From: Caldilineales bacterium
GTDB lineage: Bacteria; Chloroflexota; Anaerolineae; JAAEKA01
Reading direction: 5' to 3'
Assembly (NCBI GenBank): GCA_021463315.1
Contig: JAJTXO010000021.1
Coordinates: 1 to 17,281 of the forward strand
Length of the DNA: 17,281 nt
Each line of letters opens with the position of its first letter. Position 1 is the stretch's first letter. A program made the translations under genes and the position numbers. The notes under the pieces were generated by a model. It worked only from the letters and a program-made list of their open reading frames with translations. It did not search any database and was not told where the DNA came from. Of this stretch, positions 1-7,744 are shown piece after piece.

Positions 1-97
1 GCCTCCCCCTCCGCCTCCCCCTCCGCCCCCTCCGGCCCCTCCCCCTCCGCCCCCTCTGGCCCCTCTCCCTCCGAGGGAGAGGCTGGGTGAGGGTGAC
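1..97. repeat. GC-rich dispersed/tandem repeat inside the GT4 reading frame
   Basis: The right part contains a perfect 10-bp inverted repeat with a 1-base centre (CCTCTCCCTC at 62-71, GAGGGAGAGG at 73-82), followed by GGGTGAGGGTGA. This resembles the dispersed CCCTCACCC...CCTCTCCC repeats I know from many environmental bacterial genomes. To its left, a unit of about 24 bases built from CCTCCGCCCC and CCTCCGGCCCC is repeated; 19-40 and 43-64 match with one difference. Because 24 is divisible by three, copy-number change would keep the minus-strand frame open as poly-glycine. Confidence 0.7.
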
Positions 98-687
98 GCT
101 CCGGCCGCAAACCCCACCGGCGGATAATGCCCAATGACCACCACCCGCCGGTTGCGATAGCGCCGGGCGATCCGTTCATCCACGGTCACCACGGCCGCGG
201 CGCTGCGGCTCAGCGCTTGCTCGGCGGCCGCGATCAACGGCAGCAACACCTTGCCGGCCAGCCCGCGCAGCCGCGGCCGCTGCAGCTCGGTGTAATACTC
301 GTGCGCGTCGTAGATCACCGGCCGGCGATGCGTCTTAGCCCACAGCCAGCCCGGCGGCAGCGTGTCGAAGTCGTGGCAATGCACCACATCCGGCCGCAGC
401 CGGTTTAGCCGGCGCCAGGCGTGCAGCCAAAAGCGGGGCAGGCGCAGCGCCTGCGCCAACCCCGCGCCGTAGCTGGAGCGCACCTCCTGCACCCGCTGCA
501 CGGCGAAGCCCTCAGTTTGATCTTCGGCCGGGAAGCTGCCCTCGCGGTCCCAGGCGATGACCGTCACCGCGTAGCCGGCGCCGGCCAGCGAGCGCGCCTC
601 CTTCAGCACCCGCGGATCCGGCCGAAAGGCGTTGGACAGCAGCATCGCCACCCGGCTTCGGTTTGTTGCACGACTCTCACGATTCAT
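1..687 (-). CDS. GT4-family glycosyltransferase, N-terminal part (runs off left edge)
   Basis: Reading from ATG at 687 leftward gives 229 codons with no stop before the window edge. The first ~185 residues match the N-terminal Rossmann domain of a GT4 (GT-B) sugar transferase. They include an early hydrophobic strand followed by FRPDPRV, the stretch RPDVVHCHDFDTLPPG, and IYDAHEYYTEL, which is typical of the donor/acceptor cleft loops of this family. The start lies 4 bases after the TAA of the upstream flippase gene, so the two are probably cotranscribed. After VVVIGHYPP, where the inter-domain linker should be, the frame enters a repeat and encodes a Ser/Pro stretch and then a glycine-rich tail. 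Whether the C-terminal nucleotide-sugar domain follows cannot be seen. The enzyme would add a sugar to a lipid-linked oligosaccharide at the inner membrane face. The family call is firm; the specificity is unknown. Confidence 0.8.
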   Translation of the reverse strand, partial: MNRESRATNRSRVAMLLSNAFRPDPRVLKEARSLAGAGYAVTVIAWDREGSFPAEDQTEGFAVQRVQEVRSSYGAGLAQALRLPRFWLHAWRRLNRLRPDVVHCHDFDTLPPGWLWAKTHRRPVIYDAHEYYTELQRPRLRGLAGKVLLPLIAAAEQALSRSAAAVVTVDERIARRYRNRRVVVIGHYPPVGFAAGASPSPSLSLGGRGARGGGGGGAGGGGGGGGGGG

Positions 688-691
688 AGCC

Positions 692-2158
692 TTAGCCCCG
701 CACCTTGCCAAGCACGCGCTGAGCCATCTGCTTCACACGCGCCTTCTCGGCCGCCGTCAGGAAGCCCGTCAGCCAGAGCAGCGCGGGCATGGCGGCCAGC
801 AGGGCCAGCTTGAGCGCGCTGCTCAGCAGCAGAGATTCGGTCGGGATCAACAAACTGAGGCTGAACAACGCCAGGGCCAGCCCAAAGAGCAGCAGCAGCC
901 GGCCCCACTCGTAGCGCACGGGAAAGGCCCGCTGTCCCACGACGTAGGCCATGATGAACAACACCACAAAGGCCACCAGCGTGTTGACGGCCGCGGCCAT
1001 GATGCCGAAGCGTGGCACCAACAGCAGGTTCAGCCCGACGTTCAGCGCCCCGGCCAGAATGGTCAGCGCCGCCACCCAGCCTGACCGCTTGCGGAACAAC
1101 ATGCCGTTGACCGGGAAGAAGTAGAGATAGCGCGCCACATAGCCCGCGGCGATCCAGGGCACAATCGCGGCCGCGTCCCAGTAGGCTGGCGTGGCCATGA
1201 TGCGGATTGCTTCGGGCGCCAGCAGGGCGACGGCCAAGGCCAGCAGCGTCATCAGCGCCACCTGATAGGTGATGAAAGAGCTGATCAGGCCAGCGTTGCC
1301 CTCCTCAGCCGCGTTCTGGTAGAAGAAGGGCTGCCAGGCGTTGTTCAGCGCCATCGCGATCAAATTGAGCAACACACCGAACTGATAGCCCAGGGTGTAA
1401 AGTCCCAGCGCCTCGCGCGAGACCAGCCCGTCCAGCACGATGCGGTCGGAGACATTCAGCGCCCAGGTGCCCAGGATGAAGGGCAGCAGCGGCACGCTGA
1501 AGCGCAGCGAGCTGCGCAGCAACGGCCAGGAGAAGCTGAGCTGGCCGCTGCGCAGCAAGATCCACAGCGCGGGCGCGGCCATCACCACGGCCGAGAGAAG
1601 CTGGCCCCACAGGCTGCCCAGCGAACCCAGCCTCAGCCCAACCACGAAGAAGATGATCAGCGCGGTCGTCAGACCGAAGTCCACCAAACTGAAGCTGATG
1701 AAGTAGTGCGCCTGCTGGCGGGCCCGGAAAAGCTGCAAGGCCAGCACCGACACCACGGTGATGCCCGCGTTCCAGACCGTGATCAGCACATAGGGCTGAA
1801 AAGGGGTGTTGGGCAGAAGCCAGCCGAAGATGGCCGGTCCCAGCAGCGTCAGCGCCAGGGATCCCAGCAGTCCGCTGGCCACGCCGAAAGTTGTCACCGT
1901 GCCGATGTAGCGGCGCAGCGTGGCCGGGTCATCTTCGTAGTCGAAGTAGAAGCGCACCAGCGCCGCGGGCATGCCCAGCGCCATCAGGGCTGACAGCAGG
2001 GCGAAGACCGGGCTCATCACCCCCAGAATCCCGTAGTCGGCCGGCGTCAGCAGCCGGGTGTAGATCGGCAGCAGCAGGAAGGAAAGGCTGCTGCGCAGCA
2101 CCTCGCCGATGGTGTACAACGAGGACTGGCCGGCGAGTTGTTTGCCTTTCGCGAACAC
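692..2158 (-). CDS. Wzx-type oligosaccharide flippase (polysaccharide biosynthesis protein)
   Basis: This is a 488-residue integral membrane protein with roughly a dozen to fourteen hydrophobic segments, as expected for MATE/MOP-superfamily flippases that move undecaprenyl-linked oligosaccharides across the cytoplasmic membrane. The N-terminus (KQLAGQSSLYTIGEVLRSSL, then LLLPIYTRLLTPADYG) is the standard opening of this family. I chose GTG at 2158 rather than the upstream ATG at 2227. GTG sits 2 bases after the TAA of the preceding GT4 gene and 10 bases after a GGAGAGG ribosome binding site, while the extra 23 residues of the longer form are low-complexity and overlap the neighbour. It is followed 4 bases later by the left-edge GT4. 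Substrate specificity cannot be read from sequence. A second flippase lies at the head of the same cluster. Confidence 0.9.
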   Translation of the reverse strand: MFAKGKQLAGQSSLYTIGEVLRSSLSFLLLPIYTRLLTPADYGILGVMSPVFALLSALMALGMPAALVRFYFDYEDDPATLRRYIGTVTTFGVASGLLGSLALTLLGPAIFGWLLPNTPFQPYVLITVWNAGITVVSVLALQLFRARQQAHYFISFSLVDFGLTTALIIFFVVGLRLGSLGSLWGQLLSAVVMAAPALWILLRSGQLSFSWPLLRSSLRFSVPLLPFILGTWALNVSDRIVLDGLVSREALGLYTLGYQFGVLLNLIAMALNNAWQPFFYQNAAEEGNAGLISSFITYQVALMTLLALAVALLAPEAIRIMATPAYWDAAAIVPWIAAGYVARYLYFFPVNGMLFRKRSGWVAALTILAGALNVGLNLLLVPRFGIMAAAVNTLVAFVVLFIMAYVVGQRAFPVRYEWGRLLLLFGLALALFSLSLLIPTESLLLSSALKLALLAAMPALLWLTGFLTAAEKARVKQMAQRVLGKVRG

Positions 2159-2160
2159 GG

Positions 2161-3288
2161 TTAGCGATCCTCTCCAGGCGGCGCGGCCGGCGGCTGGGGC
2201 CGTTGACCGGCCGCCAGTTGCTGGCAAAGCTGTTCATAGCGCTGCATGCAGACGCTTTGATCGGCGAACTGAGCGATGGCCTCCAGGCCGGCGCGGCGCA
2301 GACGGCGGCGCAAGGCGTCGTCGGTCAGCAGACGGGTGATGGCCTGAGCCAGGGCGCGGCTGTCTGCCAGCGGCACGACCAACCCTTCCTGCTGGTGCCG
2401 CAGCCAGGGCCGCAGCGCGGGGAGATCGCTGACCACAGGCACGGCGCCGCAGGCCATAGCCTCCTGAACTGATTTTGGCGTGCCATCCGAGACGGGGATG
2501 GAGACCGCGACGGCCGCGCGGCGACAATAGTCTGCCACCGCCCCATCGTCGGGCAGCGGCGGCACATAGTCCACTGCCTGCGCCGCGCCCAAGATGTCGA
2601 GCTTGTCCTGGAAAGCTGCCAGCAACTGAGGATCCGCGTTGTAGGTAAACACGGCGAACCGAGCCTGCGGCACAGCCTGCAGAACCAGCGGGATGGCTGC
2701 TGCCAGGGTCAGCGGATCGTACAAGGGGCGGATGGCGCGCAGACTCAACACCAAGGGCTTTTCTTCGGCCATCGCGTCGGATGCTGATGGATAAAAAACG
2801 GCTCTGTCTACCCCCCAAGGGGCGACCTCAAGACGTTCAGGCTTGGCATCTAGCTGTGTGGCCATGGCCGCCAGGTCGTTGGAGACGACCGTCACGTAGT
2901 CAGCCTGGCGCAAAACCCAGCGCGCCAACTGCCGTTGAGCCCAGGAACGCCGGGGGCCGACCAGCAGATCGGATCCCCAACTGGTCACCAGGAAGGGGCG
3001 ATAGCCGGCTGCCGTGCCCAGCCAGCCCGCGCTGGCCACCTGATGCGCGTGCAGCACGTCGGGCTGGATCGTCCGCACCAGTCGCCGCACCGTCCTGCTC
3101 CAGGTCAGATAGCGCAGCTTGCGGGTGTTGGCCTGGCGGGTCAGGTCGTAGAAGTGGATATCTGGCGGCGGCGCGGCCGCGGGCGGCTTGTCGCCGATCA
3201 GATGCACGTCATGCCCGCGGCCCGCGAAATAGCGCACCCAGCGCTGGGCGTGGATGCTGTTGGGGTTGGCGATGAAGCAGAGGCGCAT
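2161..3288 (-). CDS. GT4-family glycosyltransferase
   Basis: This 375-residue protein has both GT-B domains. The N-terminal domain opens with MRLCFIANPNSIHAQRW and has the cleft loop PDVLHAHQVASAG (~77-89) and TSWGSDLL (~102-109). The C-terminal domain carries the retaining-GT4 signature SDGTPKSVQEAMACGAVPVV (~267-286), in which Glu276 is the expected sugar-nucleotide contact of the EX7E-type motif. Length is normal for the family. It is a cytosolic or membrane-associated enzyme that adds one sugar to the growing oligosaccharide; donor and linkage are unknown. A 56-base gap holding a palindromic repeat separates it from GT2 upstream, and its stop lies 2 bases before the flippase GTG. No clear ribosome binding site precedes the ATG, because that region is occupied by the repeat. 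Confidence 0.9.
   Translation of the reverse strand: MRLCFIANPNSIHAQRWVRYFAGRGHDVHLIGDKPPAAAPPPDIHFYDLTRQANTRKLRYLTWSRTVRRLVRTIQPDVLHAHQVASAGWLGTAAGYRPFLVTSWGSDLLVGPRRSWAQRQLARWVLRQADYVTVVSNDLAAMATQLDAKPERLEVAPWGVDRAVFYPSASDAMAEEKPLVLSLRAIRPLYDPLTLAAAIPLVLQAVPQARFAVFTYNADPQLLAAFQDKLDILGAAQAVDYVPPLPDDGAVADYCRRAAVAVSIPVSDGTPKSVQEAMACGAVPVVSDLPALRPWLRHQQEGLVVPLADSRALAQAITRLLTDDALRRRLRRAGLEAIAQFADQSVCMQRYEQLCQQLAAGQRPQPPAAPPGEDR
2169..2175 (-). promoter_or_regulatory. Ribosome binding site deciding the flippase start
   Basis: On the minus strand GGAGAGG lies 10 bases before the GTG at 2158, inside the end of the upstream GT4 gene. It supports translational coupling and the GTG start. Confidence 0.65.
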
Positions 3289-3296
3289 AGGTCAAA

Positions 3297-3386
3297 AGGA
3301 CTTCGGAAGTGGCCGATTCGCGTGCAGGGCAGAACTCGAAGCTGTCAAGCTTGGTTCTCAAGACGTCCGGCCACATCCGAAGTCTT
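3297..3386. repeat. Palindromic repeat element at the GT2/GT4 junction (ACTTCGGAAGT family)
   Basis: Arms at 3297-3314 and 3369-3386 are inverted copies over 18 bases with two mismatches (one a possible G-T wobble), plus one more pair at 3315/3368. Inside is a second nested stem: AGAAC 3331-3335 with GTTCT 3354-3358, and AAGCT 3339-3343 with AGCTT 3348-3352. The left arm contains ACTTC-G-GAAGT (3300-3310), the same core as the element at 13013-13115. The right arm lies inside the 3' end of the GT2 reading frame and the GT2 stop codon (3345-3347) lies in the nested loop. Confidence 0.7.
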
Positions 3387-4283
3387 GGGCTTGCGTTGTT
3401 GAAGGGCCCACAGCGAGTTCTTGAGCAGCGCCGTGCGCGGCACGTCGGGCTTGGTTGCCAACTGCCAGGTGTAGTCCGCCGCGCCGCGGTAGTTTTTCTC
3501 GATCAGCAGCGCGTTGATCGTCTTGAAATGCCAGCGGGCCAGGCTCTGTTCGATCCTCGGTTTGAAGGACGAATCGAGGTTGTGATAGAACAGTTCCAGG
3601 ATCAGCAGGATCTGCCGGCGCCGCGCGGACGATGCCTGGGGCGACCAGACGCCGCCAGCGTGAATCCGATAGACGGCCATCAGCTCATCGATGTAGCCGA
3701 TGGCGCCGTGGTGGGCGTTGAGCACGTGCAGCGGCCAGTCGCCGGCCGGCGCGGTCAGATACCAGTCCGGGAAGCTGGTGAACAAGCGGTTGCGGAACAG
3801 CACCGAGCAGGTCGGGATGATGTTCTGTTCCAGCAGATCCTCCAGCGTGTAGCGCGCACGTGTGGCCCGCACCAGCTTGGGGGCCTGCGCGCCGCTCTCG
3901 TCGCGCGCCTCGACCGCGTGAAAACAGATCGCGTGGTCAGGGTGGGCGTCCAGGAAATCGACCTGGCGTTGCAGCTTGAGCGGCGATGTCCAGTAATCGT
4001 CCCCTTCGAGGATGGCAATGTAGTCGCCCTGGCAGCGGCTGAAGGCTTCCAGAAAGTTCTGGCGCCGGCCCACATTGCGCTCTCGCAGAATCGGCTTGAT
4101 TCGATCGGGATAGCGCCGCTGATACTCCTGCACGATCGGGCGCGTGCCGTCGGTGGAGCAGTCCTCGCCGATGATTTGTTCCCATGAGAAGTCCGTCTGC
4201 TGGGCCAGAACGCTGTCCATAGCCTGGGCAATGTAGCGCTCGTGGTTGTAGGTGGTGGTCAGCACGCTGACTTTGACGGTCAT
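3345..4283 (-). CDS. GT2-family glycosyltransferase
   Basis: A 312-residue GT-A enzyme. It opens with VSVLTTTYNHERYI, followed by GEDCSTDGT (~39-47), the nucleotide-binding loop in which this subfamily has E-D-C-S in place of N-D-G-S. The DXD-type metal/nucleotide motif follows in ILEGDDYW (~91-98), with a conserved H-G-A-I and YRIHAGGVW region near 200-225. It would use a nucleotide sugar to extend the cluster's oligosaccharide. The ATG overlaps the DegT stop as ATGA, so translation is coupled. The last ~13 residues (KTSDVAGRLENQA) and the stop are encoded by a palindromic repeat element, so the native C-terminus was probably altered by repeat insertion. No membrane segment is visible. Confidence 0.9.
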   Translation of the reverse strand: MTVKVSVLTTTYNHERYIAQAMDSVLAQQTDFSWEQIIGEDCSTDGTRPIVQEYQRRYPDRIKPILRERNVGRRQNFLEAFSRCQGDYIAILEGDDYWTSPLKLQRQVDFLDAHPDHAICFHAVEARDESGAQAPKLVRATRARYTLEDLLEQNIIPTCSVLFRNRLFTSFPDWYLTAPAGDWPLHVLNAHHGAIGYIDELMAVYRIHAGGVWSPQASSARRRQILLILELFYHNLDSSFKPRIEQSLARWHFKTINALLIEKNYRGAADYTWQLATKPDVPRTALLKNSLWALQQRKPKTSDVAGRLENQA

Positions 4284-5533
4284 GGCGAGCTCCGCCCAGG
4301 CGCCGCCAGCGCCGCGCGGATATCGGGCCCATGCTCGACGGCAAACGCGATGATCTGGCAGACCCGGCTGATCTCCTTCGGGTTGATGGCCGTGCCGGTG
4401 GGCAGGATCATGACCCGCTGCACCAGCTCTTCGGTGACGGGCAGCAGCAGGCCGGCGTGGGGGAAGTAGGAGCGGTACGGCTCCATGCGGTGACAGGCCG
4501 GGTAGAAATAGCGCCGGACGCGCACCTTTTCGGCGTGCAGCAGCCGCACCAGATCGTCCCGGCTGATGCCGGCCGTCTGCGCATCGATCTCGGCCACGAT
4601 GTATTGGTAGTTGTTGTGCTCCTGCTCGTCGAAGCGCAGCAGGCGCACACCGGGCACATCCGCCAGTTGCTGATGGTAGTGTTGATAGTTGCGCCGATTG
4701 ACCGCGATGAACTCCTCCAGGCTCTCCAGCCCGGTCAGGCCCATCGCGGCTGAGACCTCGCTCATCTTACCGTTGGTGCCGATGTAGATGACATTGTCCA
4801 GCCCGGCAAAGCCGAAGTTGTGCATCAGGCGAATCTTGGCGGCCAGCGCGTCATCGTTGGTGGTCACCGCGCCCCCTTCGAAGGTGTTGAAGAACTTGGT
4901 GGCGTGGAAGCTGAACACCTCGGCGTCGCCGAAATTGCCGATCATGCGGCCGCCGTAGGAGCAGCCAAAGGCGTGGGCCGCATCGAACATCAGCCGCAGA
5001 TTGTGGCGGCGCGCGATAGCGGTCAGCGCGTCCACGTCACAGGCCTGGCCCCAGACATGCACCGCGGCGATGCCGCTGGTGCGCGGCGTGATCAACGCCT
5101 CGATTCGTTGCGGATCCAGGTTGTGAGTTCGCGGATCCACATCGCAGAACACCGGCGTGATCTCCTGCCATTGCAGCGCGTGAGCCGTGGCCACGAAGGT
5201 GAAGGCAGGGACGATGACCTCGTCGCTCAAACCGAGGGCGCGCGCGGCGATCTCCAGCGCCACTGTGCCGTTGCACATGGCGATGCAGTGCTTGACGCCC
5301 AGATAGGCGGCCAGCCGCTGCTCCAGCTCGGCCACGTAGACGCCGTGGTTGGTCAGCCAGCGCCGGTCCAGCATGTCATTGATGCGCGCCAGCAGGCGGT
5401 CCCGGTCGCCGATGTTGGGCCGGCCTACGTGCAAGGTCTCTGTGAAGGCGGCTGGTCCGCCGAACAAGGCCAATTCTTCAAGCTTGTTTTTCACGTCTGT
5501 GTCTGGTTGCTTTCTGCTGAAAAGGGCGTCCAT
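4280..5533 (-). CDS. DegT/DnrJ/EryC1-family PLP sugar aminotransferase (VioA/FdtB-like)
   Basis: A 417-residue fold-type I aminotransferase acting on a nucleotide-linked keto-sugar to give an amino sugar, with glutamate the usual amino donor. Visible motifs are CNGTVALEIA (~87-96), the aspartate that contacts the PLP ring in LMFDAAHAFG (Asp184), and the Schiff-base lysine in FSFHATKFFNTFEGG (Lys213). The FHATKxFNTFEGG form recalls the VioA/FdtB group that makes dTDP-4-amino-4,6-dideoxy sugars or the 3-amino isomers; this substrate is inferred only from that resemblance. The N-terminal ~20 residues are an unusual charged extension before ELALFGGP, where the family normally starts. AGGA lies 8 bases before the ATG. 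The stop overlaps the GT2 start. A 124-base gap with repeats separates it from the methyltransferase. Confidence 0.92.
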   Translation of the reverse strand: MDALFSRKQPDTDVKNKLEELALFGGPAAFTETLHVGRPNIGDRDRLLARINDMLDRRWLTNHGVYVAELEQRLAAYLGVKHCIAMCNGTVALEIAARALGLSDEVIVPAFTFVATAHALQWQEITPVFCDVDPRTHNLDPQRIEALITPRTSGIAAVHVWGQACDVDALTAIARRHNLRLMFDAAHAFGCSYGGRMIGNFGDAEVFSFHATKFFNTFEGGAVTTNDDALAAKIRLMHNFGFAGLDNVIYIGTNGKMSEVSAAMGLTGLESLEEFIAVNRRNYQHYHQQLADVPGVRLLRFDEQEHNNYQYIVAEIDAQTAGISRDDLVRLLHAEKVRVRRYFYPACHRMEPYRSYFPHAGLLLPVTEELVQRVMILPTGTAINPKEISRVCQIIAFAVEHGPDIRAALAAPGRSSP

Positions 5534-5657
5534 CGCCGTGATCCTGAGAGGAAACAGAGGTTGAAACCTCTGGCTGAAGGCGCCAAGCGGCCCTTCGGCT
5601 TCGCTCAGGGCAGGCTCTCAGCCGCTGGATCCCAGGCCCTGAGGGGCCTTCGTGCGG
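5534..5657. repeat. Intergenic gap with palindromes and a dispersed-repeat-like sequence
   Basis: Three structures fill this gap. A perfect 8-bp inverted repeat CAGAGGTT (5555-5562) / AACCTCTG (5565-5572) has a GA loop. CCTTCGGCTTCGCTCAGGGC (from 5592) resembles a very common dispersed repeat in environmental genomes. A 6-bp hairpin AGGCCC (5634-5639) / GGGCCT (5644-5649) has a TGAG loop. No T-run follows any of them, so I do not call a terminator. Confidence 0.5.
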
Positions 5658-6527
5658 TCAGCCGGTGGGTTCCAGCCACCGAGTCTCTCTGCTGGAGCGA
5701 CAAATGACCAGGGGCCGCCGATAGAACTCGCCCTTGAACTGCTCCAGATGATAGGCCTGGAGCGCCTCTTGCAGGGCTGCGCTCTCCTGGAGCGCGCGAG
5801 GCGGCAGATCGATCAAGCTGGCGGGCAGGTTCTGGTAGACGATCTCGCCGCTGGCCGCGCGCGTGGCAAAGGCCAGCCGTTCGATCTGCCAGCCTGCCCG
5901 CGGCAACAGCCCGTGCAGCCAGGCCACCATCGCGCGCTGGTCGTGGGGATCGACGATGGGCTGGCTCTTGTCGCCGCCCCAGTTGTAGCCGATCTGGAAC
6001 ACCAGCCGCGAGCCCTTGCCGGCCAGCTGGCGCAGATAGGCTGCGGCGTACTGCTCCATCTCTTGCGGCCCGCTCACCAGCCCTGCATCGAAGTCGTGGC
6101 CGGCATGGTGCAACACATTGAGATGAATCAAAAGATCGAAGACCGGCAGATCGTCCATCGCTGCCAGATCCACCGCCCGATCCTCCACCGCGACGTTGCT
6201 CAGATCGAAGGCGTCGGCCACCAGACGGATGAAATCGACATGGTTGGGGTGGCTTTCATAGGCCACGAAGCGGCATTCCGGGTGGCTGTGCGCCAGGGAA
6301 TGCACGAAGAAACCGGTGTTGGCGCCGATGTCCGCCACGGTTTGGCCCGGTTGCAGCTTCAGCTCATGAAGCAAGTAGGCGTAGCGCGCCGTGTCGCCGC
6401 GCCAGCTCTCGTCGATGGATTCCTGATAGCCCAGGGCATCTCGCACGAAGGTGGGCACATTTTGATAGTTGGCGTGTTTCGAGTTGTCGCCATAGAGCTG
6501 ACGCAGTTGCTGTTGCAGAAGGTTCAT
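5658..6527 (-). CDS. Class I SAM-dependent methyltransferase
   Basis: A 289-residue protein. A helical N-terminal region (~1-60) precedes a Rossmann methyltransferase core with motif I VADIGANTGFF (~64-74), the acidic residue at the end of strand 2 in VAYESHPN (Glu91), and a motif IV-like LLIHLNVLHHAGHDF (~132-146). The overall plan recalls CmoB-like or FkbM-neighbouring sugar methyltransferases, but I cannot assign the acceptor. Its position between an ATP-grasp gene and a sugar aminotransferase suggests it methylates the glycan, its amino sugar, or an attached group. The ATG overlaps the stop of the ATP-grasp gene as ATGA. The C-terminal residues (RSSRETRWLEPTG) are unlike a domain end and may have been extended by the adjacent repeat-rich gap. 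Confidence 0.85.
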   Translation of the reverse strand: MNLLQQQLRQLYGDNSKHANYQNVPTFVRDALGYQESIDESWRGDTARYAYLLHELKLQPGQTVADIGANTGFFVHSLAHSHPECRFVAYESHPNHVDFIRLVADAFDLSNVAVEDRAVDLAAMDDLPVFDLLIHLNVLHHAGHDFDAGLVSGPQEMEQYAAAYLRQLAGKGSRLVFQIGYNWGGDKSQPIVDPHDQRAMVAWLHGLLPRAGWQIERLAFATRAASGEIVYQNLPASLIDLPPRALQESAALQEALQAYHLEQFKGEFYRRPLVICRSSRETRWLEPTG

Positions 6528-7735
6528 GGATTGTGGTCATCCAGCGGGCCGCGCGTCCACCGGCGGCGCGCGGCTCGCTTCAGTTCGTGGAAAAAGAGCG
6601 CCGCTGTGTCGGGTCGGGCATAGACGTCGCTGCGCAACTGGCGGGCAATGCAGAGCGCCCGTCGTTGTTGCGGCGCGCCGTCGTGCCAGCGCAGCGCCCG
6701 CCCGGTCGCCCAGGCCTCGGCCATGCCGCCCAGCCATAGATAGCCGGCCTGTGGACGCGCCGGCGCTGGATAGGCGGCCGGCGCCAGGTCAAGCTGATCG
6801 TCGATGAATGCATCGAGCAGTGGACTGCCCGCGTTGAGCAGAAGCTGAAAGGGCCCCCAAAACCTGGGGTTGAGCTCGATGAAGACGTCGTCCTCGCCTT
6901 GGCGGATGATTTCGATCATGGCCAGACCCCAAAAGCCCAGGCCGTGCAGAATCTCCACGAAGCGGGCCGCGATGGGCTGGCTGTGAATCTGCGCCGAGCG
7001 GGCCAGCACGATGGACTTGCCGCCAGGCTGCTGCGCCAGGTTCTGTTGCGACCAGGCAGTCACCGCACCGCGGCGGGACAGGTAGTAAAGCAGATAGTAG
7101 CTGGGCCCGACAACGTACTCCTCGAAGTAGAAATCGTCGCTGGTCTCGTTGCTATGAAAGGCGGCCAGATCAGTCGCGTCGAAAATCAGGTGCGGATAGA
7201 GCGATCGCTGGTCTGCCGTGATGTTGTACCGCGGCTTGGCTACAAAGGGAAATTTCGGACTCGCCTCTAACGCGATCGGGCGGGGGATGGCGATGCCCTG
7301 GCGCTGGCAGATGCGCGAAAACGAATGCTTGTCCGACACGCTGCGGTACAGGTCGCGGTCTACCAGCGGAAGGATGCAGCCGCGGCTGGCAAAGAACTCC
7401 CGGTTCTCCAGCAGAAACAGATCGAGAAATTCGGAGGTCGGGCAGACGATGAACTGCTGGGCGCCGGTCGTGCGGCGAGCCTGGTGAAGGCAGCGATCCA
7501 GATCGGCGAAGTCCAGTTGGTTCAGCGCGCGCACGGCCACCACGTTGCGCCGGTAGCGTGTCCGCAGGATCGGATCCTCCTCTGTGCGCGCCACGATGAC
7601 GATGGCCAGATGCCGCGCAGCCAAGGCGCGGCAGAAGGCGACCACCGCCCGCGTGTTGGAGCCGCTGAAGATCAGAAAGACCCTGGCCGCGTCGGAATCG
7701 GCGCGGGAACAGATCGCAGTTGGCTGGTTGAGCAT
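6524..7735 (-). CDS. ATP-grasp ligase (carboxylate-amine ligase type)
   Basis: A 403-residue protein with an ATP-grasp fold like the biotin carboxylase/carbamoyl-phosphate synthase large-subunit group. After an N-terminal Rossmann-like pre-domain (FLIFSGSNTRAVVAFCRAL, ~20-38) come VSDKHSFSRICQRQGI (~133-148), the ATP lysine in FPFVAKPRYN (Lys167), the adenine-hinge acids in FYFEEYVVGPSYY (~202-214), and the metal ligands in FIELNPRFWG (Glu287, Asn289, Arg291). Enzymes of this fold activate a carboxylate as an acyl-phosphate and join it to an amine or thiol. In this cluster a plausible role is acylation or amino-acylation of the amino sugar made by the DegT enzyme, which is inference. It starts 9 bases after the flippase stop and overlaps the methyltransferase start. 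Confidence 0.85.
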   Translation of the reverse strand: MLNQPTAICSRADSDAARVFLIFSGSNTRAVVAFCRALAARHLAIVIVARTEEDPILRTRYRRNVVAVRALNQLDFADLDRCLHQARRTTGAQQFIVCPTSEFLDLFLLENREFFASRGCILPLVDRDLYRSVSDKHSFSRICQRQGIAIPRPIALEASPKFPFVAKPRYNITADQRSLYPHLIFDATDLAAFHSNETSDDFYFEEYVVGPSYYLLYYLSRRGAVTAWSQQNLAQQPGGKSIVLARSAQIHSQPIAARFVEILHGLGFWGLAMIEIIRQGEDDVFIELNPRFWGPFQLLLNAGSPLLDAFIDDQLDLAPAAYPAPARPQAGYLWLGGMAEAWATGRALRWHDGAPQQRRALCIARQLRSDVYARPDTAALFFHELKRAARRRWTRGPLDDHNP

Positions 7736-7744
7736 CGCGGGGCG

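Noticed and set aside
3309..4187. Long plus-strand open frame opposite the GT2 gene (292 residues)
   Set aside because: Antisense shadow of a well-supported GT2 gene in GC-rich DNA; composition is unlike a real protein and no family motif is visible.
4820..6623. Two long plus-strand frames opposite DegT and the methyltransferase
   Set aside because: Rich in Gln, His, Arg and Val with no domain motifs, as expected from the complementary strand of GC-rich genes.
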